From Astropecten irregularis (taxonomy: Eukaryota > Echinodermata > Asteroidea > Paxillosida > Astropectinidae): a stretch of DNA of 64,000 bases. Below are positions 47,093 to 59,736 of this stretch, piece after piece (the stretch's first letter is position 1; every line of letters begins with the position of its first letter). The notes under the pieces are model-generated. The model had not been told where the DNA came from, made no database searches, and saw nothing but the letters and a program-made list of their open reading frames with translations. A program made the translations under genes and the position numbers. The stretch lies in assembly GCA_963971285.1 (NCBI GenBank), contig OZ020254.1, positions 1,984,001-2,048,000 of the forward strand. Reading direction: 5' to 3'.

Positions 47093-47459
47093 TTAAAGGT
47101 ACAGTAGGCCTACAAGATTGGTAACATACCAAAACAGATATGACTTTTAGTATATGAAGATGGTGGTGGTAGAAACATACCGTTAGAACGTTTCCGCCTG
47201 AAATGATGTATTTTGTCAGAAATTTGTGAAACAACGACTGAAAACTGTTTTGATCTCTGAGTATTATTCTCGGGAGAATTAAAAACCATTCCTTATGTTT
47301 TACATGTAAAGGGGTGTATAACAAAACGTGAGTCGGGTTTTCGCTATTTTCTCGAGACTCAGATGTCCGATTGAGCTCAAATGTTTCATGTAGGCCTACA
47401 TGCTGGATCATTGTGAGCGCTGCTCTGTAACCTTTAACAATCATGTATTATACCTTTAA
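47093..47459 (+). mobile_element. MITE family B
   Basis: TTAAAGGTACAGTAGGCCTA at the left and ATCATGTATTATACCTTTAA at the right; two TAGGCCTA octamers inside. Confidence 0.9.
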
Positions 47460-47979
47460 CGTACCACTCTTGAAACAAGTGGACAGCAATTTACATATTG
47501 ATCCACTGCGTCCGAGCATGCATGCACAGTGTAATAAACCGTGTATCACATTCGACCATAAATAATGTGCCTCGTTAAACGGACATACGTACACGGATTG
47601 CAACATGTTGAAGTCATTTATCATTATTGTGCCAGTGACGCCACGAATTCACTGAGTGTGTAAAATCAGCCCATGGCTTATGACGAATGATTTCCCAACT
47701 ATTTTTGTAATCAGGCGGGACACAGTTATTTTGTTTACATTTACCGCAAATGCTCGTGACTTCTAAGAAATCACGAATTGTTATCAACAACAGGCAAGTT
47801 TCTGATGACTAAATTATCCCTCCATAATCGCACTGCTTCGTTATCTAAGCTTTGGAGCTTGAATAAGCGTGAAAGTCTGTCTTTTCCATTTTTGGTCGTA
47901 AACATTAATTTTAGCCCATTTTTTTTCAGCGCGAAAATAACTCTGTTCAAATTTGGACTCTCCTTGGAAAGTAGTATAT

Positions 47980-48080
47980 GGTTTCCAGACTAAGAATCTC
48001 CGACCATTCTCTGTCAATTCAAGGATGTTTTAATAAGAGACGTCAGGGAATCTTTGGGCAGGGAACCAGACTACCGTTGG
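47980..48080 (-). repeat. Family 10 repeat (GTCTGGTTCCC ends), unoccupied copy
   Basis: Minus strand runs GTAGTCTGGTTCCCTGCCC ... TTATTAAAACATCC ... GGAGATTCTTAGTCTGGA. The sequence flanking the MITE at 63448-63794 is the same repeat. Confidence 0.85.
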
Positions 48081-48273
48081 AAAGACGATATGTACAGAAA
48101 AGGGCCGTGCACGGTCGCCGCGAATTTTCAATTTACTCCCACAAAAGCTGAGGCTTGAATAGGACTCGGTCACCTGCCGTTTCTAACAAAAGAGTCTGTT
48201 CATCTTTCATAATTATGGAATGCCGAATTTAATTCATTAGTAGGCTCAGCATGGAGAAATATCACCGAAGCTT

Positions 48274-48626
48274 TTAAAGGTACTATCATACTTTGGTAAG
48301 AAACCAAAAACAGAAATGTTCACAGATTTACGTATAACTTACAGAGTATGAAGATGGTGGTGGTAGAAACATACCGTTTACATTTTTCCGCCTGAAATGG
48401 TGTATTTATCCAGCAATTGAAAACAACGACTCGAAAATCTTTTCGATCTTTTAAAAGATCAAAAATAAAAGAGAAAAGACTTAAGAAACACTGTGGCCGT
48501 TTTTCACTGTTTTCTCAAAAGGTGGGCACCGCATGGAACTGAAATTTTCACAGATGACTGTTACTGTATCTGTCTTGATATTTTTGCCCATGAATCTGTA
48601 TTTCTTTGATAGAAACCAAAGTATGA
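48274..48626 (+). mobile_element. MITE family A, right end eroded
   Basis: TTAAAGGTACTATCATACTT at the left; GATCTTTTAAAAGATC at 48445-48460; stops at ACCAAAGTATGAAGG. Confidence 0.85.
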
Positions 48627-49650
48627 AGGATGTTGGATAATGTTCGTATCTGTATGTCTTCATTATACGATTTGGACTCAGTGCATGGAAGCACGTGTGT
48701 TTTATCAAGGCTCATCGTGAGAAAGAAGAAAATAATGGTCGAAACTAGGCGTAGTGGCCTATTTCATCGGCTGCTTAAGCACAAAATTTACTTTTGCTTT
48801 TTGTTTGTTTGTTAGTTGTTTTCTTTGATGAAAGGGTGCATTCATTCGTCAACAATTATTGTTCGTGTCATAATGCATATAATGACTTGTGGAATTTTTT
48901 TCAGAACCTGTGTTCGAGTTAAAAAAAAAAAAAAAACTCACAACAACAAAAGAAATGAAAATGACAAACGATTCCCATTTCCGAGTGAATTTGTGCGCGT
49001 TGAAACCGAAACCAGCCAATGGGGAGTTTCCACGATGACGGCATTTTAGACCGAAATATTTCACATGAAGATCGGTATTATTATCAACTTTTATAAACAG
49101 CAAGCTTCCACACGGAATCTGGCCGATCTGGGGTTTTTTATGGTCATCTCAATGTATTATACCAGTGAGGCCTTATTAGAAAATTGGAAACGAAACTATA
49201 CACAATGCAGTAATAAAAATCACTCGGATTAACGCAATATGCATTGCAAGAAAATCGAGTAAATCTCGTATTTCCTCTTATTCTTTTACCCATGCAACAG
49301 AGCAAATCTTATTTGCGAAATTTGCCCTTATTTCGTAAAGTGCCATACTACTTTCGGTTCGCTGCGTGGTGATTTTGAACGGTGGTGCCAGCGCTGTATT
49401 GCAGCTTCCGTCATGATTACAACTCACTCGGACTAAGTGTTATAAATCACAGCGATATTTTCCTCCACATTTTAAGGCCTGGAAGTGCACATGCATAAAC
49501 AACCTGGCCAATTTTAATGATGTAATCGGCTCGCGGTGAGTAATTTCGGCTGTTAGATTTAAGTGCTTTTGCTGAAATCCTCCTGTTTGAAGCCAAAACA
49601 GTATATGGATGATTGAGCTACCTCGGAACCAAAGACTAGTCGCGACCTGG

Positions 49651-50273
49651 GGCCAATTTCATGCAGCTAATAAGCACAAAAATTTGCTTAGCACAAAAAT
49701 TTCTTGACCCACAAAACAAACCACCGTTAACAATTTCATATGATATTCATTGTCGACACCAACCAACAGCCAAAGAACAATCACAAGCGATGTAAGTGCC
49801 GTGGCCTAGCGGTCCCGCGTGTCGTGCTCAAGATGTTGTGGTCAGTCTACAGATTGTGGGTTCGAGCCCAGCCGTGGGTTATTGGTGCTTGCATCCTTGG
49901 GCAAGATGCTTTGTCACATATTGCTTCTCTACACCCAGGAGTAAATGGGTACCTTTGAGGGTAGAGATGGCTTTGTGAGGTTGATTAGCCTTTGTGCGCT
50001 TTACAAGTAGCCAGGGCTGTATACTCCCCAGGGAGTTGAGATTGTTTCAGGAATGTAAATGTAGCCCGATGACCAGGGATAATAATAACTAATGCACCAT
50101 GAGCGTCGAAAGACGGAACGTGCGCTTTATAAGTATCCACCATTATTATTATTATTATTATTATTACAACACATGGAAATTTGGTTGTTAACCATGTTTT
50201 TTTTTTTATTGAGGTCGATTGTCATGCTTAGCAAATTTTTGTGCTAAGCAGCGCCGTGAAATTAGCCCCTGGG
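49651..50273. repeat. MITE-like family 4 split by a SINE-A
   Basis: Outer parts 49651-49792 and 50166-50273 match 17263-17492 continuously once the SINE at 49793-50165 is set aside. Confidence 0.85.
49793..50165 (+). mobile_element. SINE-A (tRNA-Leu-like), nested
   Basis: GCCGTGGCCTAGCGGTCCCG (box A), GTGGGTTCGAGCCCAGCC (box B), TTGGGCAAGATGCTTTGTCA and CCAGGAGTAAATGGGTACC in the body, and an (ATT)8-like tail at 50143-50165. Confidence 0.85.
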
Positions 50274-51368
50274 CCCATGATGGACACCAAGATGTCACAC
50301 TAACTCTCCTGAGTCTTCTTGAATCCTCCGAATATAGAGAGGATTTGAAAAGATTGAGCACGTGGAGAAATGTGATTATGGAATGACAGAATCAATTCTC
50401 TGTATATAACATTGATTGATTTACCTCAGCAAACCGAGGCATACCAATTGTCACCTTACAAAGCCTCCAAAATGTTGCTGAAGGTTGGGGATGACAACAT
50501 TTCAGGATTATGATATGGAGGAGTACTTTTTACAAAATTAATAGAATTCCACCCGTGAGGGAAAGAGTGCCCCTTTAAACTCATCTTGTTGACGCGACAT
50601 TATATACAAAGAGTCTATAGAGCGCGTCACGGAATAGCTTTCAACACATCCATGCGCTTTTTCCTCTTTAAAGAGACTCTTGGGAGAGTCCCCTTTCCCC
50701 ATTAACAAACCATGATATCGAGATGGTTTTTAATTACAGTAGTCCCAGTACTGCCATAGAGCTAGGACGAGACCTATAGCTCTATGGTACTGCATCCAAC
50801 GCACTCGGTGTATATTGGTGATCGAGCCCTGCCGTTTTTGTTGAGCCACACAAAATAATTATTATAAACAAACATTCTCTGTCACATGTCAATCTTGTTG
50901 GTAAACAAATTCCCCTGGTTGGGGGGGGGGGAATGTTTCCTCTCTGTCTTAACTCATTTTATAGATAGTCACGAAAAAGATTATTTTTATACTTCATATA
51001 GTCACGATGTCGTACAACATGGACATAATCATGTAGGTATACGCCTAGTCTATACTTCCGGGTCCTTTCTCTATCTCAATTCATGGCACATCAATGTTTG
51101 ACATGATTTTCATTGATTGAGGTTAAAATTATGCAACGAATTCAAAATTGGAAAGGTTTATGTAATGGGTTATCAACAATTTAGTCGTCTGAGGTTTAAT
51201 TATTAAATATATTCACAAATAGGTACTTTGAGAACTATGGCCAACGACGTAGAACATTATGTTTCCTCAATGTATTAAGCAAAGCAAAGATGTGCTGTTT
51301 TTTTCTGTTTACTTAAATGTTTTTACTGCTATGCTGGAACCAAATTGCTGAAAATAAACCCTGACGTC

Positions 51369-51744
51369 TTAAAGGTAATTTCATACTTTTATTTTGTCCA
51401 AAAAAAAAAACAGATTCATGCATGGCAAAAATAGGCCTATCAAGAAAGATACAACAACAGTCATCTGTGACAATTTCAGTCCCATACGGTGCCCACTTTT
51501 TTGAGGAAACAGTGAATAACGCCAACAGTAATGTTTTATCTTTTCACCGTTATTGTGTATCTTGATAATATCAAAATTGTTATGGCCAATGGTTCGACTC
51601 TTTTCTGGATAAATGCAGCATTTCAGACAGAAAGATTTTAACGGTCTGTTTCTACCGTCATCATCTCTATACCCTGTAAGTTATAGGTAAATTTGTGGAG
51701 ATTTCTGTTTCGGTATGCTACCAAAGTATGATACTATACCTTAA
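51369..51744 (-). mobile_element. MITE family A, reverse
   Basis: TTAAAGGTAATTTCATACTT to GATACTATACCTTAA. Confidence 0.9.
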
Positions 51745-51870
51745 AAAGATCAAAATTGTTTTGGCCAACGGTATGTTTCTACCATCACCATTTTTATACC
51801 CTGTAAGTTATAGGTAAGTATGTGAAGATTTCTGTTTCGGTATGCTGCCGAAGTATGATACCACCTTTAA
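51745..51870 (-). mobile_element. MITE family A, second right-hand part abutting the previous copy
   Basis: GATCAAAATTGTTTTGGCCA directly follows the TTAA, then CGGTATGTTTCTACCATCAC and GATACCACCTTTAA: a partial duplicate of the neighbouring copy's end. Confidence 0.8.
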
Positions 51871-52464
51871 ATTTGAAGCCGAGAATTTTATGTCACGTCG
51901 AGCGTCGTCTCTACGTGTAAAACTGCGTAATTGAAGTGGGCGTTGCATGTATGACACGGCCAAGATTCCCACCTCACACACACCAAAATGAAATATGAAA
52001 ATTGAACCGATTCTTCAATTTACAACTGAGCACGTACGACACATATGACAGGCCCCCGAGTAGTGACACACAATGATCCTCATGCCGTCGAAAACTGGAG
52101 GGAAAAATGAGCGGGAAATGTTGAAATCTGATTCGTCTGCTCGAGTGCAATGGATACCACGATGTGATAGCACGCGTCTCTGCGTCTGTTATATTGTCCG
52201 AGTGCTGTGAAGTAGTAGTCTATGAGTTCATATCATCGGAGCTGGTCTTAGACAGGAAATTGTCCTCCTAGCCCCAAAGTGCTTGTGAATTAAACTGGTT
52301 ACTTTGAGTGATGGCTTTAAAGTTGCGCGCCTTTGATTGAGGTTTACGGTGTCCAATTCGGACACCTATCCCTTATTACGACAAGAAAAATCTTGGGGGT
52401 AAATGTATAGATCCCGCTGGTCATAAACTACTTTCAAAATCAGCATCCATGCAATGTTTCAACT

Positions 52465-52640
52465 TTAAAGGTAGTATCATACTTTGGTAAGAAACCAAAA
52501 TAGAAATGTTCACAGATTTACGTTCAACTTACATGGTTTAAAGATGAATTGGTACAAATAGCATTTTTCCGCCTGAAATCCTGTATTTTTGTAGAAGTGC
52601 ATACTAAAACAAAAGACCGAAAACGGTTTTGATCTCCGAA
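52465..52640 (+). mobile_element. MITE family A, right half missing
   Basis: TTAAAGGTAGTATCATACTT to about AACGGTTTTGATCTCC. Confidence 0.8.
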
Positions 52641-53914
52641 ATTAAAATTTCACCATTACGATATTACATTTCTCCAATTGTTTCCAATGATCAATTGAGC
52701 TGAAAATGACACAGGTTTGTTTGTATTTAATGACAAATCAACCTGAACCATAGCATAGAGCTAGCACCTATAGCCACTATATACCTATAATAGAGTGTTT
52801 TTCTTCGTGTTGTTTTTTTCAGTTTGTTAAAGTAATTCATAAATAGTAATATATGCTTTTATAACACATAATAATCTAAAGATTCTCTGTGTACTTCTAC
52901 CTAGGCACATTATAGTATACGGTTTCTCTACTCTGCAGGTTATCTGCATATTCAGCATTATGTGATCTCCATGAGCCAAGCGAGTCCTAAAATAACATGC
53001 TCTAAGATAATGTTCTTATAGGCCTATACCACTTCACATAAGAGGGGCACATACATGTTTACGTCGTCTGCACACCTGCGAGAAAGGTATTTCCCCCTTT
53101 TGTGCTTTGGGGAAGTTACGTTTCTTTTTCCAATTTCCTGCATTTCTCTCCCATAATTCCCTGGCTAACATAATGGCGGTTTTCATTCAATTTGTTTGCA
53201 CTTGTACATGTATTGTTGATAATGACAATACACTTTGTGCAGTGTCGGCATACAGGATGTCATTTCATTACTTTTTTTCTTTTTTTTGTAGAAGTCTGGG
53301 TAAACTTGGCCACAAAGGGCAAAATCATAATCCGCTTGGCCGCGTAACAATTGTCGATCCGCGCCACAATAGACCCAGGGAAATATCTGGGGTTCATGGC
53401 CCCCAAAAGTGTTTATACTTCGAGAATATTGCCCAATCATTGAAAACATGTATTGGGGATTATTTGGGGGAAAACCTTAGCTTACATGATGTTAAACATG
53501 ACAAATTCTTGTGACTATAGGCAAATAAATGGTTTAAAACCGAGGATTTTTGTTGGCTGGTAAAGAGAGGTCAGGCATTAGTGACACGGATATGGCAAAA
53601 TGGTACATGATTAGACGGAGGATATACTGAATGAGACACCGAGGTGGTAACTTGGGATATACCTCAGAATGCCGTATTGAAACCGATATCTTATTCTCCA
53701 AATCAACATAATACCCCCACCGGCAAGCTCTCGGTCATTCCTTACTGATTCAGACGATATTCAAATGGCCTGGTTTCCACACCTCGCAATATAATTGGTT
53801 AATCTGTTCTTAATTTTCCCCTTTTTTGGCATGTTACCATCAAAACGATACTTTTAGGAAGTTCAATCGAATACTTACTTCACAAGTTCACATAAAGGTC
53901 TACCTAAGGTCTAC

Positions 53915-54075
53915 TTAAAGGGAGCATATGGGATTTGCAAGGCCTCCGCAAAAAATGTACTGAGTTTGAGACAGAAAATGAACTCAACAGTTCGTAAACA
54001 GTGTAAACAGTCACCATGGGAAATCTTGGTTCATCAGATGCTGGGTTTTTCAAGAAATTTAAGATTTATTGTCTT
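53915..54075 (+). mobile_element. MITE family C, truncated
   Basis: TTAAAGGGAGCATATGGGAT, GAGTTTGAGACAGAAAATGA and CACCATGGGAAATCTTGGTT; right end absent. Confidence 0.8.
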
Positions 54076-54128
54076 TTCCAAATATTGTTCGTCTCACTTG
54101 AGTTGTTTTAGCTATCCCCTTTCACTCA

Positions 54129-54411
54129 AGGTATGAAGATGGTGCTGGTTGAAACATACCGTTAAAATATTTCCACCTGAAATGCTGTATTTATCCAGAA
54201 ATTAGTAAAACAAAGACCGAAAACAGCCTTTTTTTTATCTCGGGGTAAGATCAAATCCTTACTTCATGGTTTCATAAGAAAAATTTAGTCGGATTTTTGC
54301 TATTTTCTTGCGACTCAGATGTCCGATTGAGCTCAAATTTTCACAGGTTTAGATCAGACAAAGTATGAGTGCTGTCCTGTGACCTTTACCAATCATGTAT
54401 TGTACCTTTAA
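54129..54411 (+). mobile_element. MITE family B, left end missing
   Basis: GGTATGAAGATGGTGCTGGT to AATCATGTATTGTACCTTTAA-like end. Confidence 0.8.
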
Positions 54412-54871
54412 AGGTCTCCCCGCGTGGCCCTTTACTTTGCTCAATTTTCGGGATGAAAGCTTATCCGACAGGACCTGAAATGAACGTAATGCACTACAAG
54501 CCCGGGGAGGAAATTCGAATGGGATGTTGTTGTTTTTCTCTTGGTCGTTTTATTTCTTTCACCGAGAAATGCATGGGATCGTTGAAAATGGGTTTTTCCA
54601 CGTTGAAATGATAGCATCACATTCTTGAGGGCACGTCTGTTTAGTTTGAAGTGATGTGCGCGATAAGAGACAGTTCTTATCATGGGCTGATGTCTTATAC
54701 CCTGTTATTGACTAACCATTAATGCAACTGCCCAAAGCAATGACTGAATAATTATATACGAGACATGGAAAGTACATATGCATCCTTGGGCTGTGGTTTC
54801 ACTTTTTTTCGTCGCGTGTAAACGTAAAATGCATACACGTAAAGGTGTGTTGTAATTTTGGTACATTTTTG

Positions 54872-55531
54872 GTACCTTTCCAAGTATATACATGTATATA
54901 CCATTCCCTGTATAAGTTCTACATCTCACTAAGCTAAGTCAGGAAGGTACCACGAGTTACATTGTCATAATTATGGTCGAATTTTCAATTGTCAACTAGT
55001 TACGTTATAATTATGACCAATGTGTTTCTTAAAGGTAATATCATACATTGATTTTTGTCAAAGAAATACAGATTCATTAGCAAAAATATCAAGGACGATA
55101 CAGTAATAGTCATCTGTGAAAATTTCAGTCCCATACGGTGCCCACTTTTTGAGAAAATCGTGAAAAACGGCCACAGTATTTCTGAAGTCTTTTCTCTTTT
55201 ATTTTTGATCTTTTAAAAGATCAAAAGATTTTCTGTCGTTGTTTTACTAATTTCTTGATAAATACAGCATTTCAGGCGGAACAACTTTAACGGTTTGCTT
55301 CTACAACCACCATCTTCATACCCTGTAAGTTATACGTAAATCTGTGAACATTTCTGTTTTGGTGTCTTACCAAAGTATGATACTACCTTTAAAATGTACC
55401 TTTCCCAGTTCATATTAAATTTCTACATCTCACAAAGCCAAGTCAGGACAGGGCGACGAGTTACATGTAATTATGGTCGAATATTCAATTGTCAACAGGT
55501 TACGATATAATTATGACCAATGTGTTTCTTG
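54872..55531. repeat. Tandem duplication of ~150 bp with a MITE at the junction
   Basis: GTACCTTTCC...ACATCTCACTAAGC...GACCAATGTGTTTCTT occurs at 54872-55032 and again at 55396-55531. The MITE at 55029-55392 sits at the end of unit 1. Confidence 0.85.
55029..55392 (-). mobile_element. MITE family A, reverse
   Basis: TTAAAGGTAATATCATACAT to GTATGATACTACCTTTAA; GATCTTTTAAAAGATC at 55207-55222. Confidence 0.95.
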
Positions 55532-55719
55532 AAGATTGAAATATGGGCCTTTACCAAATAAGGATTGGGGCTCGGCTTGAGATTTATTTTGATACCGCCA
55601 TTTTATGTCCTAAAAAAAGAGCTTGAGATGTATGGCAAAGCTGGAGCCTTTCTTTGGCAATTCGCGATGTGGCCCAATGCGTTCATACGGTAAGCCTCAA
55701 ATGGCCTAGCCTCAAGCCA

Positions 55720-55812
55720 AGCCTCAAGCCTGGTTTCGTAAAAGCCATGCATACATCTTTACTTTAAGCCTCAAGCCTGGTTTCGTAAAAGCCATGCATA
55801 CATCTTTACTTT
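55720..55812 (+). repeat. Exact 47-bp tandem duplication
   Basis: AGCCTCAAGCCTGGTTTCGT...CATCTTTACTTT starts at 55720 and again at 55767. It sits at the end of a degenerate family-6 foldback (about 55566-55750). Confidence 0.9.
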
Positions 55813-56525
55813 GTACCTTTAAACCTCGCATATCCACTACTACAAGCTGATGCAAGCTTTAGCTATGCACGCACAAGTCATGTATGATGTATGTTCTATT
55901 CCGTCCATCTAGTTTATTTTGATCACACGTTATTGAGAAACTCATATACGCTTCATGCGTTCTATATGGCGACAGTATTATTTGACGGGACACAACGGAT
56001 ATATAATGCATCTAGTTCAAATGTCAAATATAATTATTAATATCAGTTTAATCAACGTGCATAATTTTTACACAAGGACTCTATCACCGTCATCAGAAAT
56101 ACAAACATTTTTTGGCGGGAATGCAAAATGGCAACATGATTTTGATAAGAGACGTATATAGCTTCTCCATCCCCCTCCCCTCTCTTGCTGAGAAGCATCG
56201 AAGTTGACAGACAATTTTGTTCATGTGGGAACTGGGAATGGTTTGTTTGGAACGAGTTGTTTGTGCAATTGCGCCTTGGCCAGTAAATGAAGCCACACTG
56301 TTGACAGACACATGGCCGTTTCATGAAGAATAAGTAGGCCTACATAATTATACGCGGTTTGTGACGCAGAAATGGGAAATATTTTCTTTCTTGTGTTCTT
56401 TTTCTTTTCCATTTTGAGAGAGAATTTTAGGTAATGAGGCGTCCGTGGCGAGTACATTGCTGTTTCACGTATAGATTTTTTTTATTTAAATATGTCACGT
56501 GGAACTGATAGGGCTTAAGTCTTGG

Positions 56526-56720
56526 GCCAATTTCATATAAGCAAATCAATTGTTTAAGCATGTTATGTCTTCCTTTATCAAAAAGGATTACTTACCAAAT
56601 TTACTGCTTTTGACTTGTATTTGACCATTGTTTGCTGAGCATAATATTCACAAGGAGTTTTGGCTGGCATACCGATGTTTTACCAAAGTTTTTGCTGCTT
56701 AAGCAAATTTTGGTGCTTAA
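56526..56720 (+). repeat. Family 5 repeat, right end replaced by MITE sequence
   Basis: CCAATTTCATATAAGC to AATTTTGGTGCTTAA, matching 11779-11985, then abruptly the MITE A right half. Confidence 0.75.
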
Positions 56721-56721
56721 T

Positions 56722-56842
56722 AAGTGGGCACCGTATGGGACTGAAATTTTCACAGTTGTTACTGTTACTGTATCTTCCTTGATATTTTTGCCCATGAATC
56801 TGCATTTCTCTAACAAAAGCCAAAGTATGATACTACCTTTAA
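56722..56842 (+). mobile_element. MITE family A right-end fragment
   Basis: AAGTGGGCACCGTATGGGAC to GTATGATACTACCTTTAA, starting exactly at the TTAA of the family 5 repeat. Confidence 0.85.
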
Positions 56843-57358
56843 TGTCTGTTATCATAATGTCAGAGCATTTGCAAAGCAACACGCTGCGACTGGATTTCAA
56901 AAGAGCGGCCATTTTGGTTGCTATGCTAACGAAATGACCAAATGGTTATTACTATTAGAATGACTGCGTTAAGTATGGTACTGGCGTGTGGGATGACAGA
57001 ATGAGCGTCATTTCTTTTCATATTCTGTTCCAGAATTGAAAATGACGTGGATGTCCCTTTCATAGGCAGATATCCATTAGCGAACTTGCAAAGTGCCTCT
57101 TCATATTAGGACAACCGATCATTATTCCCAACAGGCATGTGCCATCATGGCACACCAAATGGTCTTGTGCATGTTGGAAAATGGTCCACCGCATTATAGG
57201 CATAAGCACGGATGGGAACTTGCTTTGGAAAACGTAAAAATGTGCGTACGTGTTTGCGCATTAATGTACGTGTTTTACAGTCAACCGTTCTGTGTTCCCA
57301 TTGGGGACTAGTTTCAAATTTTATTTGGCGTTCAGTATTCTCTTGGTTGAGGTTTCCT

Positions 57359-57498
57359 GGGTCGATTTCACGAAGCTATATACGATCAATCGTAACTCGG
57401 CTTACGAAGGATAATCCATCGTATCCAATTAGGGCTACAATGCATCATACGTCTTATACGATTGATGGTAAGTTACGATGAATTTGATAAAATCCACC
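57359..57498 (+). repeat. Foldback family 2
   Basis: GGTCGATTTCACGAAGCTAT to GATGAATTTGATAAAATCCA with GCTACAATGCATCATACGTC inside. Confidence 0.8.
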
Positions 57499-57958
57499 CC
57501 TGTCACATAGCATCAAAGAAAGACATTATGGTCCATTATTATGCAGAGACACATAGTAAAAAGGTTTTAAAGTACACCATGCCTCTTCTGGGAAGTGAGG
57601 CGCAGCATTATCTAGAAAGAGACGGAAGTATCAGGTCGACGTTTCGGCCAGTTTGATCTTGATCGTCTTCATGCGAAAAATTAAAACCATCATAAAATAA
57701 TAAATTTGTGTCTCGCGAAAATAAAAACACAAAAATATGAGTGTTAATGATTGAATAGGAATCATCGTAGCGAGGGGAATAGTGTTGCATAATTCATATT
57801 AGCACGTGAAAGAAGTATTGCGATTATATTTTGCAAAACTCAGTGAGATGAACTCTCTTTTGGGGAGCTTAGCGTCTGATTAAAACTTAAGCCCTTAAAG
57901 CGACTTCTTAGCTATAGATTTATGACCTTCGGGATTGATATAAAACCCAACAGTAATA

Positions 57959-58215
57959 ACGATAAATGCCTGGACTACGTGCCGGACATTAAGCCTGTTT
58001 GGCCACAAACTGGACATTAGGTCCGGTCGGGGGAATGTCACGCGCTCCGCCTCAGCTCACCGAGAAAATCCCACAGGGCTGATGGGTCCTAATTGAAGAA
58101 CGACCCGGCGCGTTATGTCGCTCACGCACGGCGCTCGTATCGACCGCAGCTCCATCTCATCAGCAATCAGCCCTCTCATGTCAACAACTGGGGAATAACG
58201 GCTCGTTAATACTGC
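57959..58215. other. GC- and CpG-richer noncoding patch
   Basis: Contains clustered CpG (GGCGCGTTATGTCGCTCACG, ACGGCGCTCGTATCGACC) in otherwise AT-rich DNA. No long frame and no family match in this window. It could be a conserved noncoding element or an untranslated exon; unproven. Confidence 0.35.
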
Positions 58216-58219
58216 ATTG

Positions 58220-59384
58220 GATCCTCTCCAGTACATCTCTGTAATTAGGTACTTGGGGTGTTTTTTTTTACAACAATTAGTCTGCATTTCCCATCTTCAT
58301 TGCCATACAGAGTGCACAAATTATACAAAATGGAGATTGTTTAATCAACTTGGGTCTTTGCTGTCGTGTGGAATGGTACCGAGTCAATAGCATATTCAAA
58401 GCACAGGTTATGACAACACACTATACTAATTGAAAATAGGCGCCAAAATAATGTTTGCGAACTAGAATTAGTACTTTCCTTGCATATACAGCATTTACCA
58501 TTTGCACACATTAATATCCATTATGTAGGCCTATACATTCCAATTATTGTTTAAAATCTAATAATAAAAACCCGTTTATAAGTGCTGTCGATGCATCGCG
58601 CGTGTTTGGTCAAAGGATTGGACGAGAAAGTATTATTTTGAAAGCTTAAAATAATGTTTGTGTAGCGATAACAAATAATAAGATTAGCAATGTGAAGAGA
58701 CTTCAGATGTAATAATTATTAAGTGCTGATTTATTTATTTCGTAAACATTCTGCTAGCCCTTCTAATTAAAAGACTTTGGGCGGTCGTCATCTGAATTTT
58801 GTTTTTTAATTAAATGGTATTAGTATCTTTGAATTATATATTTTCAAACAAAAACTTAACCAATGGCCGCCACGAGGGGGGTGGGGGCAAGAGAGCACCC
58901 CAAGTGGCAGAAAATAATCATAAGCCTAATTATATAATCTTTCAGTCTCAACAAAATCTTAGAATTTTGTTCTTGTAATAATGTGCCCTCTTGAATGGTA
59001 CCGTGGCCCCTTAATGCCCAAAGTTGGCGACGGGCTGAGCTTAATCCTCCCTCCCCCCCCCCAAAAAAAAAAAGATTTTCTATCTCATTAAATTTTCTAT
59101 CGTCGCCTTTGCCTAAAATCAGACAATTTAACTTTAACCATCATGCAAAGAAGTTCTTCCTTTTTTGTGTTTTATTTTTTCAATTTCGTTGGTGATGAAG
59201 TTCTAATGCATTTTGTTTCAATCAACTTATGGGTGCAAACGTAAACATGCGATATAAAAAGGGAGATTTATGATAGCTGAACCTACGGTAGGAGGCTACA
59301 GACCAATTGTCGGGAGCTGTGAAAGCGTAGTGAATTTTCTCGATTCTCAATGGGGGACTGACGGCGCGTTTTGCTGCCCGAGTG
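58220..59384. other. AT-rich DNA, no gene seen
   Basis: Only short frames and homopolymer runs (poly-C and poly-A near 59055-59074). Confidence 0.5.
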
Positions 59385-59736
59385 TTAAAGGTAATATCAT
59401 ACTTTGGTTTTTGTCTGAGAAATACATATTCATGGGCAAGTATATCAAGACAGATACAGTAACAGTCATCTGTGAAAATTTCAGTCCCATTCGTTGCCCA
59501 CTTTTTGAGAAAACAGTGAAAAACATCCACAGTATTTCTTAAGTCTTTTCTCTTTTATTTTTTGATCTTTTAAAAGATCAAAAAGATGTTCGGTCTTTGT
59601 TTTGATTTCTGGATAAATACACCATTTCAGGCGGGAAAACAATTAACAGTATGTTTCTACCACCACCATCCTCATAGTTATACGTAAATCTGTGAACACT
59701 GTTTTGGTCTCTTATCAAAGTATGATACTACCTTTA
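59385..59736 (-). mobile_element. MITE family A, reverse
   Basis: TTAAAGGTAATATCATACTT to GTATGATACTACCTTTA; GATCTTTTAAAAGATC at 59564-59579. A family-5 end (AAGCAGCTCTATGAAATTGG) follows at 59755. Confidence 0.95.

Noticed and set aside
46947-47444. 165-aa minus-strand frame
   Set aside because: Most of it lies in MITE family B; equivalent frames recur in other copies without conserved protein sequence.
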